Below are positions 46,081-56,320 of a stretch of 64,000 nucleotides of DNA, piece by piece. The position numbers and the translations under genes were made by a program. The notes beneath the pieces are model-generated. The model searched no databases. It saw only the letters and a list, made by a program, of their open reading frames with translations, and was not told where the DNA came from. Source of the DNA: Alkalimonas amylolytica (GTDB taxonomy: Bacteria; Pseudomonadota; Gammaproteobacteria; Enterobacterales; Alteromonadaceae); contig NZ_FNRM01000009.1 of assembly GCF_900107845.1 (NCBI RefSeq), positions 62,001 to 126,000 on the forward strand. Direction: 5' to 3'. Within the stretch, counting starts at the first letter, position 1; each line of letters begins with the position of its first letter.

Positions 46081-48573
46081 TCAGAAAGTAGCACCAATAT
46101 TAAAACTAAAGTTTTCCTGCAAGTCACCATCGTATTTATTGATGATCTTGGCCAGGCTGAAGGTCAGGGGACCCATCGGTGAAATCCATTGCAAGGATAC
46201 ACCGGTACTGACCCGGATCATAGACGGATCTGAGTAATCTGCCAACAGTGGCTCACGGTCAAATTGACGCTGCTGGGTCAGGCTGGCATAGCGATTGAAA
46301 TCAAACTCCGTATCCCAGACGTTACCGGCATCAATGAAAACACTGGTGCGCACCGAGTTGCGGTTGTCCTCACCAACAAAAGGCGTGGGTGTAATCAGTT
46401 CCAGCGTCGCAACCGCCATAGCGTTACCACCAATGGAGCGTTGCGATACACTGTAGCGATCGCTGGATGGATCACCAGGCAGATTACCACTGCCACCACC
46501 GATCGGATCTGGCAAGCCAGGGATCGTTGTAGGGATCCGGAAGACAGCACGCGGACCAATGATGCGGTGCTCAAATCCCCGGATATTATGGCCTCCAGCT
46601 GTGAAGTTCTCATTAAATGGCAGAGTATAATCATAGCCGTTGCGGCTACCATAACCATTGCCGTAACCAAGCTCCAGCTTACTCATGAAAGTCCAGGTAT
46701 GATCACGACTAAGCGGGATATATTTGCGTGCTTCAAACGTGGTTTTGAAGAACTGTAAATCCGAATTTGGCGTTGAAACCCGACCATTTAAGCCAAAATA
46801 ATGGCCAGCGGTCGGGAACAAGCCCCGGTTCAGCGTGCTTTGTACCCAGCCAGCCGTCAGCTCATAGTTGATATACTTCAACCGCCCGTCCGGGTCATTG
46901 CCATCCAGTATCACATTTTTAAAGTGCCGCAGTTGATCGTAATCCTGCAGCAAGCTCAAGTCATTGACACTGATAGATGCACCAAAATTCAGCCGATTGA
47001 ACTCATTAATGGGGATCCCCATCGAGGCTCCAACCCCATACCGTGTTTGGCGGTAAGCTTCCAGGTTCGAGCTTAAGCTGCTGTAATCCGTTTTGGTGTA
47101 AAACAGCTGGCCACCTAAGCTTACACCATCCAAGGTGAAGTAAGGATTGTTGTAATTCAGTGATACTGTTTTCTGGTACTTATTGGTATTTAAATTGATA
47201 CCGGCACTGTTACCAGAACCCATAAAGTTGCTTTGCTCTACACCAATCTGGAAAGCAAGTCCCTGGAAGTCGCCATACGAAATACCTGCATTAAAGCTAC
47301 CGGATGGCTGCTCACGCACATTGAAGGTAATATCCACTTGATCTTCAATACCCGGTACATCGCGGGTTTCAAACTCAATACGCTCGACATAAGGCAATCG
47401 CTGAATACGCTGCTTGGACAGTTCCAACGCATCGTTGGACAACCAGCCACCTTCTAGCTGACGCAACTCCCGCCGAAATACTTCATCTTTGGTATTAGAG
47501 TTACCAGCAATATCAATCCGGCGCACATAGATGCGTTTCCCTGGGTCCACATTGATGGTCAACTCAACTTCTTTGGTTTCATCATTGATATCAGGGATGG
47601 TGGTTACCCGCGAGTTAGCGTAACCAAAACGGGCTAAGATCCGGCTAATGGTTTCTTCGGTAAAAGTCACCAGAGCGCCATTGTAGAGCTCACCCGGACG
47701 AATAGGAACGATGCGTTCAATCAGTGCATCCTGGCCGATCAAGTCACCGGCAAATCGTACCCCAGTCACCGTATACTGCTCGCCTTCCGTCACATTCAAT
47801 GTAACATAGACAGACGATTTATCCGGACTGACCGATACTTGCGATGAGTCGATGCTAAAGCGCAGATAGCCCCGGTCCAGGTAGTAACTTTGCACCCGTT
47901 CAAAGTCGCCTTGCAGCGTCTGCTTCTGGTAACGGTCCGATGACAAAAAGCGCCACCAGGGTTTATCCTGGCCGGATTCAAACACGCTAAGCAAGGTGTC
48001 ATTATCAAACACTTCGTTGCCAACGATATTGATCTGCCGGACGGAGGCTGCATCGCCTTCATCAAACTTAATTATAACATTGACGCGGTTGCGGGGCAGA
48101 TACACCAGCTCCACTTCAACACTGGCCTGGTACTTACCCACACCATGGTAAAATTCGGTCAGGCCATTTTCTATACTGCGCAAAATGGTGCGGTCTAAAG
48201 GCTCGCCAACCTGAATACGCTGCGCCGATAAACTTTCATTCAGCTGATCATCCTTGATGTCTTTATTGCCATCAAACTCAATGCTGTTAATGGTTGGACG
48301 TTCTTTCAGGCGATAGATCACCGCATTGCCATCACGCAACACGCGAATGTCGTCAAAATGGCCCGCAGAAAACAACGTCTTAATGCTTCGGGACAAGGTG
48401 TACTCAGTCACCGAGTCACCAACACTGAAAGGAATGTTATTCAGAGCTGCACCTAAAGCAACCCGCTGCAAACCTTCAACCTGAATATCCTGCACCACAA
48501 AGGGTTCATCGGCATGGATGGTGTTACTGATTCCAGCAAGCAGCATGGCAGCTGCCAATCGTTTCATTATCAT
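46081..48573 (-). CDS. bamA: Outer membrane protein assembly factor BamA
   Basis: BamA is the core Omp85 component that folds barrel proteins into the outer membrane. The 830-residue protein has a signal peptide (LAAAMLLAGISNTIHA) and five POTRA domains to about residue 425. A 16-strand barrel follows and ends in phenylalanine (FNIGATF). The L6-loop (V/I)RGF motif is present as GGHNIRGFEH. A Gly-rich insert (DPIGGGSGNLPGDPSSD) lies just after it. Two start ATGs (M1, M3) are possible. It lies between rseP and skp, the standard order. Confidence 0.98.
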   Translation of the reverse strand: MIMKRLAAAMLLAGISNTIHADEPFVVQDIQVEGLQRVALGAALNNIPFSVGDSVTEYTLSRSIKTLFSAGHFDDIRVLRDGNAVIYRLKERPTINSIEFDGNKDIKDDQLNESLSAQRIQVGEPLDRTILRSIENGLTEFYHGVGKYQASVEVELVYLPRNRVNVIIKFDEGDAASVRQINIVGNEVFDNDTLLSVFESGQDKPWWRFLSSDRYQKQTLQGDFERVQSYYLDRGYLRFSIDSSQVSVSPDKSSVYVTLNVTEGEQYTVTGVRFAGDLIGQDALIERIVPIRPGELYNGALVTFTEETISRILARFGYANSRVTTIPDINDETKEVELTINVDPGKRIYVRRIDIAGNSNTKDEVFRRELRQLEGGWLSNDALELSKQRIQRLPYVERIEFETRDVPGIEDQVDITFNVREQPSGSFNAGISYGDFQGLAFQIGVEQSNFMGSGNSAGINLNTNKYQKTVSLNYNNPYFTLDGVSLGGQLFYTKTDYSSLSSNLEAYRQTRYGVGASMGIPINEFNRLNFGASISVNDLSLLQDYDQLRHFKNVILDGNDPDGRLKYINYELTAGWVQSTLNRGLFPTAGHYFGLNGRVSTPNSDLQFFKTTFEARKYIPLSRDHTWTFMSKLELGYGNGYGSRNGYDYTLPFNENFTAGGHNIRGFEHRIIGPRAVFRIPTTIPGLPDPIGGGSGNLPGDPSSDRYSVSQRSIGGNAMAVATLELITPTPFVGEDNRNSVRTSVFIDAGNVWDTEFDFNRYASLTQQRQFDREPLLADYSDPSMIRVSTGVSLQWISPMGPLTFSLAKIINKYDGDLQENFSFNIGATF

Positions 48574-48598
48574 TCTGTGAACAACTTTTGATTAGTGA

Positions 48599-49954
48599 TT
48601 ACAAACGAGAAATATCGTTGAGTAGCGCAATTCCCATCAACAGCAGAAGAACCATGGCCCCTATCCGAAAACCTATCTCCTGCGCCTTTTCAGAGACCGG
48701 TTTGCCACGTATTAGTTCAACAACCATGTACATTAAGTGCCCGCCATCCAAAATTGGCAAAGGCAATAAATTGATGACCCCAAGGTTGACGCTAATCAAG
48801 GCCAGAAAGGTCAAAAATGCAATCAGCCCAATACTGGCGGTAGTCCCTGCCCCCTGGGCAATGGAAATAGGTCCACTCAAATGCCGCACTGAGACATCGC
48901 CAAAGATAAACTTGCCAATCATGCTAAAGCTAAGCCGGGTTAACTGCCAGGTTTGCTCCACCCCAACTTGCAATGCTGTCAGTGGGTTGTGCCGCTTGGT
49001 ATAGCGTATTCCTTCAGGCCAGCCACTGCTTGCCGGTACTATCCCAAGATAGCCCTGCGTAAAGCCATCGGCAGTTTGCCGTTCTCCGGGTACTACTGTC
49101 AAGGCCAGTGATTGACCTTGCCGCAGAATGCGCATGTCAAGGGGGGTGGCCGGATTATTTTGTATCCATTCAGTTAACTGATACCAGTTTTGCAACGATG
49201 AATTATCAACATGGGTAATTTCGTCACCTACTTCCAACCCTGCCTGCTCAGCCGGAGAACCTGGCTCAATATGGGCCAAAGTCGTCAATGGTGTTGGCAT
49301 CATTAAATCAATACCCAGACTATCAAAGATCGTTTGCCGATCCGGGTCAAACTGCCATTGGCGGGTATCGAGCAGGCGTTCGGAACGCTGGCCACTTTGC
49401 CGGTGTTCCAGCTGCAGCGTCATTTGGTTTCGCCCAAGTTGTTCGACCAGCAACAAGTTCAGTGTGCGAACATCTGCTGCCGTGCGGCCGTTAACAGCAG
49501 TAATCTGATACTCTGGCTTTAATTCAGCATTGGCCGCAATGGAGCCAGTTCGAACATCGGCAATGACTGGCTTAGCTTCCGGCACGCCTATCATGTACAT
49601 CAACCAAAGTACCAAGATGGCAAAAATAAAGTTGGCCATAGGGCCTGCAACGATGATAGCCATGCGCTGCTGCACGGTTTTCTGATTAAAAGCCAGATCT
49701 TTGAATTGAGGCAGCACAGGGTCAAAACGATCATCCAGCATGCGAACATAGCCGCCAAGCGGGATCATCGCCACCACAAACTCGGTGCCTTGTCGATCGC
49801 GCCAACGAAATAAAGCCTTACCAAAACCAATGGAAAACCGTTTGACCAAGACACCGTTTCTGCGTGCCACCCAAAAGTGGCCAAACTCGTGCACGGTAAT
49901 CAGAATGCCGAGGGCAATGACAAAACTGGCAATATTCCAGATAAGCGCGCTCAT
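48599..49954 (-). CDS. rseP: Site-2 protease RseP
   Basis: RseP is an inner membrane zinc protease that cuts RseA and releases sigma-E in envelope stress, and also clears signal peptides. The 451-residue protein has the HEFGH metal motif at 22-26 in the first membrane helix. The third ligand lies in [13 protein letters not shown] near residue 395. Two PDZ domains lie between (about 110-280). Its ATG overlaps the dxr stop by 4 bases. Confidence 0.98.
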   Translation of the reverse strand: MSALIWNIASFVIALGILITVHEFGHFWVARRNGVLVKRFSIGFGKALFRWRDRQGTEFVVAMIPLGGYVRMLDDRFDPVLPQFKDLAFNQKTVQQRMAIIVAGPMANFIFAILVLWLMYMIGVPEAKPVIADVRTGSIAANAELKPEYQITAVNGRTAADVRTLNLLLVEQLGRNQMTLQLEHRQSGQRSERLLDTRQWQFDPDRQTIFDSLGIDLMMPTPLTTLAHIEPGSPAEQAGLEVGDEITHVDNSSLQNWYQLTEWIQNNPATPLDMRILRQGQSLALTVVPGERQTADGFTQGYLGIVPASSGWPEGIRYTKRHNPLTALQVGVEQTWQLTRLSFSMIGKFIFGDVSVRHLSGPISIAQGAGTTASIGLIAFLTFLALISVNLGVINLLPLPILDGGHLMYMVVELIRGKPVSEKAQEIGFRIGAMVLLLLMGIALLNDISRL

Positions 49955-51162
49955 GCTAGTTGCCTTATGATTAATTGCTCGGTGGCCTTTCTGGCCTGTT
50001 GATCCAGCTCCAGAATAGCCTCTAGCTCCGTTGCTTGCGCTGTTGCGAATTGCTCCAATACATCAGCATTGACCAGTGCGATTTGATCAAAACGCAGCCG
50101 TCCGGCAAGAAATGCCGCTACCGCCACTTCGTTAGCAGCATTCAATGCTGTGGTGGCTGCCTGACCATAGCGGCAGGCATCAATCGCCAAATAGAGATTT
50201 GGAAAGCGTGCCTGCTCTGCTTTGGAAAATGTCAGTGCGGACAGTGTGCTAAAGTCCAATGGCGGCACCTGAGTACTGATTCGTTCAGGGTAGGCCATCG
50301 CATAGGCGATGGGCGTGCACATATCAGGCTGACCAAGCTGCGCAATCACCGATCCATCCTGATACTGCACCATGGAATGAATCACACTCTGCGGGTGAAT
50401 GACCACCTCAATCTGTTCAACCGGACACTGAAACAACCAATGAGCTTCAATCAGTTCCAGTCCTTTGTTCATCATAGTGGCACTGTCGACTGAGATTTTC
50501 TGACCCATGTCCCAGTTCGGATGGGCCACTGCCTGAGCGGGTGTAATCTGAGTAAACTCGTCGAGCGGTTTCTGTAAAAAAGGCCCGCCACTGGCTGTCA
50601 GGATGATTTTACTGATGCTCTGTTGTTGCAGGCTATCAGCCTGCAATTGGTGCTCACATACGGCCTGCTGTAATGTCGCAGGCAAACATTGGAAAATAGC
50701 ATTGTGCTCACTATCAATCGGCAATAATCGGGCACCACTTTGCCGCACTTGCTGCATAAAGAATGCGCCAGCCATTACCAACGCTTCTTTATTGGCAAGC
50801 AGCACTGTTTTAGCGGCTTTAACGGCGGCAAGGGTAGGCAATAATCCAGCGGCACCGACGATGGCCGCCATGACCATGTCCGCATCCGGATGCGCGGCGA
50901 TATCAGATAACGCTTGCTCGCCCGCCAGCACGTCTGTTGTGCATTGTGCAGCCCGTAATTGCTGCTGCAACTCTAAGGCCGCTGCATGATCCGACATCAC
51001 GGCAAAGCGCGGTTGAAAACGCAGGCAAAGTTGCAGCATGGCATTGACCGAGCGATGCGCCGTCAATGCCAGTACAGCAAAACGCTCTGGATGCGCTGCC
51101 GCCACTTTCAAAGTACTTTGTCCGATGGAGCCGGTGGCTCCCAAGATCACCAGTTGCTGCAT
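49951..51162 (-). CDS. dxr: 1-deoxy-D-xylulose 5-phosphate reductoisomerase
   Basis: Dxr (IspC) makes 2-C-methyl-D-erythritol 4-phosphate with NADPH in the non-mevalonate isoprenoid pathway. The 403-residue protein has the N-terminal nucleotide site [13 protein letters not shown], the [12 protein letters not shown] segment, [15 protein letters not shown] and the substrate loop [19 protein letters not shown] (near residue 230). It lies between cdsA (adjacent, no gap) and rseP. Confidence 0.98.
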   Translation of the reverse strand: MQQLVILGATGSIGQSTLKVAAAHPERFAVLALTAHRSVNAMLQLCLRFQPRFAVMSDHAAALELQQQLRAAQCTTDVLAGEQALSDIAAHPDADMVMAAIVGAAGLLPTLAAVKAAKTVLLANKEALVMAGAFFMQQVRQSGARLLPIDSEHNAIFQCLPATLQQAVCEHQLQADSLQQQSISKIILTASGGPFLQKPLDEFTQITPAQAVAHPNWDMGQKISVDSATMMNKGLELIEAHWLFQCPVEQIEVVIHPQSVIHSMVQYQDGSVIAQLGQPDMCTPIAYAMAYPERISTQVPPLDFSTLSALTFSKAEQARFPNLYLAIDACRYGQAATTALNAANEVAVAAFLAGRLRFDQIALVNADVLEQFATAQATELEAILELDQQARKATEQLIIRQLA

Positions 51163-52026
51163 CTAGTAAAAACCACCCAATAAGGCGACCAGCAAGGCGT
51201 AAAGCGGTGCTGTTGCCGTCAGGCTGTCAATCCGATCCAAAATACCACCATGCCCAGGTAACATACGACCACTGTCTTTCACACCGGCCACGCGCTTTAA
51301 CATGCTTTCGGTCAAATCACCAAAGACGGATAAAGTAGTGAGGACAAAAGCAGCGACAAAAAGCACCGGGCTTTGCTCTGGCCAACCTAAATACCAGCAA
51401 AAAGCCGCCAGCAGCAAAAAGACCATGCTAAGACCACCCAACATGCCTTCGATGGTTTTACCCGGGCTGACTTTGGGCATCAACTTGGTGCGACCAAAGG
51501 GCTTACCCACCAGATAGCCGCCGATATCCGCGGCCCACACCAGCGCCAGTAAGCCGCAAATAAGCCAGGCACCAGCATAGGGGTTGACCTCGATGCCAAC
51601 ACTGCGCACCAGCACAATGGCCAGCCAGGCCGGTACCAAAGTAAGAAGCCCCATCAAGGCACGCAACCAAAGTTGCTTTGACCAAAACGGCTGGCTGGCT
51701 GGAAAGCTCACCACCAGCACCACAGCCAATCCCCACCACAAAATACCAGCCGCCAGCACAGAAAAAATCAATGCAGAACCAGTATAAGGCCAGTTCAGGC
51801 CAGCAGGCAGCAGCCAATAGGTAGTCAACATCAGGGCCGCCGTGAAGGCGACAAAGCCCCAACGCTTCCGGCTACCTGTTAGGCCACAAAAGCTGCCCCA
51901 CTCCCAGGCCCCTAACAAAAAGGCTCCGGCAACAAAAGCGGCGAAGGCAGGTAAAGGTAAAAAGAATACGGCGGCCAGCGCCAGTGGTGCCAGGATAACT
52001 GCTGTTATTATGCGTTGTTTTAGCAA
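51163..52026 (-). CDS. cdsA: Phosphatidate cytidylyltransferase
   Basis: CdsA makes CDP-diacylglycerol from phosphatidic acid and CTP at the inner membrane. The signature is SMLKRVAGVKDSGRMLPGHG followed by GILDRIDSL near the C-terminus. About eight membrane segments are visible. A longer frame opens at 52227, but it runs back through uppS in another frame. I choose the TTG at 52026: it is 1 base past the uppS stop, has AAAGGAA 6 bases upstream, and gives 287 residues (E. coli 285) starting LLKQRIITAVILAPL. A non-ATG start is therefore predicted. Confidence 0.96.
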   Translation of the reverse strand: MLKQRIITAVILAPLALAAVFFLPLPAFAAFVAGAFLLGAWEWGSFCGLTGSRKRWGFVAFTAALMLTTYWLLPAGLNWPYTGSALIFSVLAAGILWWGLAVVLVVSFPASQPFWSKQLWLRALMGLLTLVPAWLAIVLVRSVGIEVNPYAGAWLICGLLALVWAADIGGYLVGKPFGRTKLMPKVSPGKTIEGMLGGLSMVFLLLAAFCWYLGWPEQSPVLFVAAFVLTTLSVFGDLTESMLKRVAGVKDSGRMLPGHGGILDRIDSLTATAPLYALLVALLGGFY

Positions 52027-52027
52027 A

Positions 52028-52798
52028 TTATGTTCCTTTCGATTGGCGGCTAGCCAAAGCACAAACCTGTTCCGAGGTACAACCAAAACGGCGTTCACGG
52101 CTAATAAAAGCAGCGACAGCTTCCGCAAAAACCTGCTGATCAAAGTCTGGCCATAAAGTATCAGTGAACCAAAGCTCAGCATAGGCGGCTTGCCACAATA
52201 AAAAATTACTGATGCGAACATCCCCACCGGTACGGATCAGCAAGTCCAATTCAGGTAAATCCGCCAACTGAATATATTGAGCCATCCGCTGTTCGTCAAT
52301 CGCATCGACAGCTAGACGGCCAGCACTGACTTCTTGTGCCAATTGGCGGGCGGCGTGAGCAATATCCCAACGGCCACCATAATTGGCTGCTATGGTCAGC
52401 GTAAGTGCGCGGTTATCCGCAGTTAAGGCTTCTGCCGCCTTAATTTGTTTTCGCAGCGCTTCATCAAAAGCACTAAGATCGCCACAAACACGTAAACGCA
52501 CCTGATTTTTATGCAGGTTATTGACTTCACTTTTTAGCATTAGCATAAACAACTGCATCAGGCTGCTGACTTCATCAGCCGGTCGTTGCCAGTTCTCACT
52601 GCTAAAAGCAAACAAAGTTAAGGCTGAAATACCCAGCTCACGACAAAACCGTACACTACGTCGAACCGCGTCCGCTCCTTTCTTATGCCCCCAGACCCGG
52701 GGTTTGCCTTGTTGCTTGGCCCAGCGTCCATTACCATCCATAATAATGGCGACATGCTGAGGTAACTCATTTTGGTTCAGATGTGACGATGTGGACAT
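52028..52798 (-). CDS. uppS: Undecaprenyl diphosphate synthase
   Basis: UppS (IspU) extends farnesyl diphosphate with eight isopentenyl units to make the lipid carrier for peptidoglycan and O-antigen. The 256-residue protein has the Mg-binding IMDGNGRWAKQQGKPRVWGH motif near residue 20, FSSENWQRP, and the DLLIRTGGDVRISNFLLWQ segment (residues about 195-213). It is the first gene after the frr terminator, so a promoter between 52799 and 52820 or readthrough must serve it. Confidence 0.98.
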   Translation of the reverse strand: MSTSSHLNQNELPQHVAIIMDGNGRWAKQQGKPRVWGHKKGADAVRRSVRFCRELGISALTLFAFSSENWQRPADEVSSLMQLFMLMLKSEVNNLHKNQVRLRVCGDLSAFDEALRKQIKAAEALTADNRALTLTIAANYGGRWDIAHAARQLAQEVSAGRLAVDAIDEQRMAQYIQLADLPELDLLIRTGGDVRISNFLLWQAAYAELWFTDTLWPDFDQQVFAEAVAAFISRERRFGCTSEQVCALASRQSKGT

Positions 52799-52819
52799 GC
52801 GACCCCTGCATCAATAAAA

Positions 52820-52848
52820 AACGCCGTGAAATAACCAGACACGGCGTT
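52820..52848 (-). terminator. Intrinsic terminator after frr
   Basis: AACGCCGTG and CACGGCGTT pair across an 11-base loop; on the minus strand the stem runs into UUUUAUUG. It lies 19 bases past the frr stop and splits the translation genes from the uppS-cdsA-dxr run. Confidence 0.75.
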
Positions 52849-52867
52849 CCATCAGTCTAAGACCTGC

Positions 52868-53425
52868 TTAAACTTCCATTAGTTCTTTTTCTTTGTCGGC
52901 CAGTACTTCATCCACCCGCTTGACATAAAGATCAGTTAGTTTCTGAATTTCATCGGTTGCCCGGCGTTCATCATCTTCGGTAATGTCCTTGTCTTTTAAC
53001 AAGGCTTTCAAATCATTGTTGGCATCGCGGCGGATATTACGAATGGCCACCCGGCCTTGCTCTGCTTCTGCTTTCACCACTTTGACCAGGTCACGGCGAC
53101 GCTCTTCGGTCAATGGCGGTAAAGGAATACGGATGTTGGTGCCAGCGCTCATTGGGTTTAAGCCCAGATCGGAGTTGATGATGGCTTTTTCCACCGCGGC
53201 CGTAATGCTCTTATCAAACACCGTCAGCGTTAAAGTACGCGCATCTTCCACCGTGACATTCGCCATCTGGCGCAATGGAGTGTCGGCGCCATAATAAGGC
53301 ACCATGATGTTATCGAGCAGGCTGGGATGTGCCCGGCCAGTACGAACTTTGGACAGTTGAGACTTCAGTGCATCAACACTTTTTTCCATCCGGCTTTTGC
53401 TGTCTTTGATAATATCGTTAATCAC
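52868..53425 (-). CDS. frr: Ribosome recycling factor
   Basis: Frr splits the post-termination ribosome with EF-G. The 185-residue length equals that of E. coli. Family segments are [32 protein letters not shown] and the [17 protein letters not shown] hinge. It follows pyrH by 52 bases. Confidence 0.98.
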   Translation of the reverse strand: MINDIIKDSKSRMEKSVDALKSQLSKVRTGRAHPSLLDNIMVPYYGADTPLRQMANVTVEDARTLTLTVFDKSITAAVEKAIINSDLGLNPMSAGTNIRIPLPPLTEERRRDLVKVVKAEAEQGRVAIRNIRRDANNDLKALLKDKDITEDDERRATDEIQKLTDLYVKRVDEVLADKEKELMEV

Positions 53426-53477
53426 TTAAGTTATCCTTGTAAGCAGTCAGCTGTTTATGCAGTAAATTCGATCTAGT

Positions 53478-54212
53478 TTACTGCAAATTCTCAGCGTGGT
53501 CGATCAGAGTTCCTTCAACCTCGCCCATCACCACCCGTTTTAATGCTCCGGCCGTGTTCATATTAAACACCCGGATTGGCATGCTGTGGTCCCGCGCCAG
53601 TGTAAAGGCCGCCAGATCCATCACTTTCAATTCTTTTTCCAGCACTTCGCTGTAGCTTAACGTGCTGTACATAGTCGCAGCCGGGTCTTTCACCGGATCG
53701 GCGGAGTAAACGCCATCCACTTTGGTGGCTTTTAACACTGCATCGGCTTCAATTTCGATAGCGCGCAGACAGGCGGCAGAGTCGGTGGTAAAAAACGGAT
53801 TGCCGGTACCGGCAGAGAAAATCACCACCCGGCCAGACTTCAATAAGCTGATGGCTTCTGCCCAGCTGTAGTTATCGCACACACCATTTAACGGCACTGC
53901 ACTCATCATGCGGGCATTGACATAGGCACGGTGCAGTGCATCCCGCATGGCCAGGCCATTCATGACGGTTGCCAGCATGCCCATATGATCCCCGACCACC
54001 CGGTTCATACCCGCTTTTGCCAGGCCTTCCCCACGGAAAATATTGCCCCCGCCAATCACGATGCCGACCTGCACACCCAGTTCGACAATCTCTTTGATTT
54101 CCTGCGCCATCCGATCCAGCACTTTGGGGTCGATGCCAAAGCCTTCATCGCCCATCAGGGCTTCACCGCTTAGTTTCAGTAATATGCGTCGGTATGCTGG
54201 TTTCGGGTTCAT
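53478..54212 (-). CDS. pyrH: UMP kinase
   Basis: PyrH phosphorylates UMP to UDP and is controlled by GTP and UTP. The 244-residue protein is an amino acid kinase fold protein with [23 protein letters not shown] and the [17 protein letters not shown] segment. It lies between tsf (after a terminator) and frr, as in E. coli. Confidence 0.98.
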   Translation of the reverse strand: MNPKPAYRRILLKLSGEALMGDEGFGIDPKVLDRMAQEIKEIVELGVQVGIVIGGGNIFRGEGLAKAGMNRVVGDHMGMLATVMNGLAMRDALHRAYVNARMMSAVPLNGVCDNYSWAEAISLLKSGRVVIFSAGTGNPFFTTDSAACLRAIEIEADAVLKATKVDGVYSADPVKDPAATMYSTLSYSEVLEKELKVMDLAAFTLARDHSMPIRVFNMNTAGALKRVVMGEVEGTLIDHAENLQ

Positions 54213-54267
54213 GCGTGCTCCATCTGATTATCCGCTGTACAGGGTGATTTTCTGTTGGCAGCCTGCC

Positions 54268-54295
54268 AAAAAAAAACCGCGACCTGAGGTCGCGG
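54268..54295 (-). terminator. Intrinsic terminator after tsf
   Basis: CCGCGAC and GTCGCGG pair around a five-base loop (54277-54295). On the minus strand nine U's follow the stem (54276-54268). It lies 40 bases past the tsf stop, so rpsB-tsf forms one transcript and pyrH needs its own start. Confidence 0.9.
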
Positions 54296-54334
54296 CTATT
54301 CTAGCTTTTTTTGCCCTGAGGCTAAAGCGTAAAT

Positions 54335-55207
54335 TTACTTCTTGGCTGCGGCAATTTGCGCGGCAACTTCAGCGGCAAAGTCTTCTTCTTTCTTCTCGAT
54401 GCCTTCACCGACTTCCAGACGAATAAAAGAAACTGCATCAGCGCTGTTTTGCTTTAAGAAATCACCAACCGACATGGATGGATCTTTCACAAACGGCTGA
54501 CCAGTCAGGCTGACTTCACCGGTAAACTTGGCCATACGACCAGCAACCATTTTCTCAGCGATTTCTTGTGGCTTGCCACTGTTTACTGCGATTTCGATCT
54601 GGATAGCGCGCTCACGCTCTACCACATCGGCTGGCACGTCTTCTGGCTTGACGAAACCAGGGTTGTTCGCAGCAATGTGCATGGCGACGTCTTTGGCGAT
54701 CTCTTCGTTACCACCTGCCAATACAGCCAATACACCGATACGACCAGAGTGCACGTACTGACCAATGGTATCGCCCTCAACCACAGCGATACGGCGTACA
54801 TTGATATTTTCGCCGATTTTGGCAACCAGAGCGGCACGGGTTTCATCCACGGTGCTACCATTCAGGTCAGTTGCCAGCAAAGCGTCCAGAGCAAAAATCT
54901 TGTTGCTGTGAACCAGGTCTGCCACGCTGTTAGCGAACGCCAGGAAGCTGCCGTCACGTGCTACGAAATCGGTTTCACAGTTGAATTCAACCGCAACACC
55001 GAAGCCATTGCCAACGCGGGTCAGAATGGTGCCTTCAGCGGCAACACGACCAGCTTTCTTGGCCGCTTTGGCCAGACCGCTTTTGCGCATTTCATCAATC
55101 GCTGCTTCGATATCACCTTTGGTTTCTTCCAAAGCTTTTTTACAATCCATCATGCCTGCGCCGGTACGCTCGCGCAGTTCTTTTACTAAGGCAGCAGTTA
55201 CAGCCAT
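54335..55207 (-). CDS. tsf: Translation elongation factor Ts
   Basis: EF-Ts is the nucleotide exchange factor for EF-Tu. From the ATG at 55207 it has 290 residues (E. coli 283). It starts [20 protein letters not shown] and contains the [10 protein letters not shown] core. The frame opens at 55240, but GAGGA lies 7 bases before the chosen ATG. It is co-transcribed with rpsB and separated from it by a UUCG hairpin. Confidence 0.98.
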   Translation of the reverse strand: MAVTAALVKELRERTGAGMMDCKKALEETKGDIEAAIDEMRKSGLAKAAKKAGRVAAEGTILTRVGNGFGVAVEFNCETDFVARDGSFLAFANSVADLVHSNKIFALDALLATDLNGSTVDETRAALVAKIGENINVRRIAVVEGDTIGQYVHSGRIGVLAVLAGGNEEIAKDVAMHIAANNPGFVKPEDVPADVVERERAIQIEIAVNSGKPQEIAEKMVAGRMAKFTGEVSLTGQPFVKDPSMSVGDFLKQNSADAVSFIRLEVGEGIEKKEEDFAAEVAAQIAAAKK

Positions 55208-55239
55208 CAGAGTATCCTCGTTATCAATCGGTTTGAACA

Positions 55240-55261
55240 AACAGAGGCCGAAGCCTCTGTT
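55240..55261 (-). promoter_or_regulatory. UUCG-capped hairpin in the rpsB-tsf spacer
   Basis: AACAGAGGC and GCCTCTGTT form a perfect 9-base stem; on the minus-strand RNA the loop is UUCG, an unusually stable tetraloop. It lies between the rpsB stop and the tsf ribosome site. The U-run after it is short, so it may act as a partial attenuator or an RNA processing point. Confidence 0.6.
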
Positions 55262-55299
55262 GATGTCTTTGTCAGTTCAGCTCCCTGGGAGCCAACAGC

Positions 55300-56028
55300 T
55301 TATTCAGCTTCGACGAAACCTTCAGCTTCCGCCTGAACTTCGATGGTGTTGCTACGGCCTTCGCTCACTGCCTGGCTTACGGCAGACAGATACAGCTGAA
55401 TGGCACGGATGGCGTCATCGTTACCAGGAATGATGTAGTCGATGCCTTTTGGATCAGAGTTGGTATCTACTACAGCCACAACCGGGATACCCAGGTTGTT
55501 CGCTTCTTTCACGGCAATGTGCTCATGGTCAGCGTCGATCACGAACAGAACGTCTGGCAAGCCGCCCATATCTTTGATACCACCCAAGCTCTTTTCCAGC
55601 TTGTCCATTTCGCGGGTACGATCCAGCGCTTCTTTCTTGGTCAGCTTGTCGAAAGTACCGTCCTGGCTTTGTGCTTCCAGGTCTTTCAGGCGCTTGATGG
55701 ACTGACGAACGGTTTTCCAGTTGGTCAGCATACCGCCCAACCAGCGGTGGTCAACGTAGTACTGGTCACAGCTTTTTGCTGCTTCTTTAATGGCTTCAGA
55801 AGCTGCACGCTTGGTGCCAACAAACAGGATTTTGCCTTTCTTGGCAGAAACTTGTTGGATGAAGCTCAGTGCGTCATTCATCAAAGGAACGGTTTTTTCC
55901 AGGTTGATGATGTGTACTTTGTTACGCGCGCCGAAGATGAACGGCTTCATTTTCGGGTTCCAGTAACGGGTTTGGTGACCGAAGTGGACACCCGCCTGGA
56001 GCATGTCACGCATTGAAACTTTTGCCAT
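55300..56028 (-). CDS. rpsB: 30S ribosomal protein S2
   Basis: S2 binds the 30S head-body junction and is needed to add S1. The 242-residue protein (E. coli 241) has [22 protein letters not shown] and [19 protein letters not shown] (both family markers). It is first of the rpsB-tsf unit, with a leader of about 190 bases after the promoter at 56227-56262. In E. coli S2 represses its own leader; whether it does so here cannot be read from sequence. Confidence 0.98.
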   Translation of the reverse strand: MAKVSMRDMLQAGVHFGHQTRYWNPKMKPFIFGARNKVHIINLEKTVPLMNDALSFIQQVSAKKGKILFVGTKRAASEAIKEAAKSCDQYYVDHRWLGGMLTNWKTVRQSIKRLKDLEAQSQDGTFDKLTKKEALDRTREMDKLEKSLGGIKDMGGLPDVLFVIDADHEHIAVKEANNLGIPVVAVVDTNSDPKGIDYIIPGNDDAIRAIQLYLSAVSQAVSEGRSNTIEVQAEAEGFVEAE

Positions 56029-56226
56029 GATAAAAATACCTTAAATAATTAGGGGTTAGGCCTCCATACATCCCATGTTCCGACCCGCTTACCAACCCGC
56101 TTTATTGTGCAGGATAGTGCAGGCACCCCGGCCCATGTGCCGATGTATGTGTGTTATTTGTCATTTCGCAGCATAAGCAATAACGAAATACTTTGAAGAA
56201 AAGCACAAAGCTATTTGCTAAATTGC

Positions 56227-56262
56227 GGCGCGCTTTATACCATAGCCACCTGTAAAACACAA
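56227..56262 (-). promoter_or_regulatory. rpsB promoter with extended -10 and GC-rich discriminator
   Basis: On the minus strand TTGTGT (56262-56257), a 17-base spacer ending in TATGG, and TATAAA (56239-56234) are followed at once by GCGCGCC (56233-56227). The TGG before the -10 box is the extended -10 element. The GC-rich discriminator marks stringent control and is the same heptamer as at ffs. Confidence 0.75.
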
Positions 56263-56320
56263 TATTATACCCGCTTTGTGGCATTTTTATGCCACCGTTT
56301 ATGACACAGAGAGAGACCGG

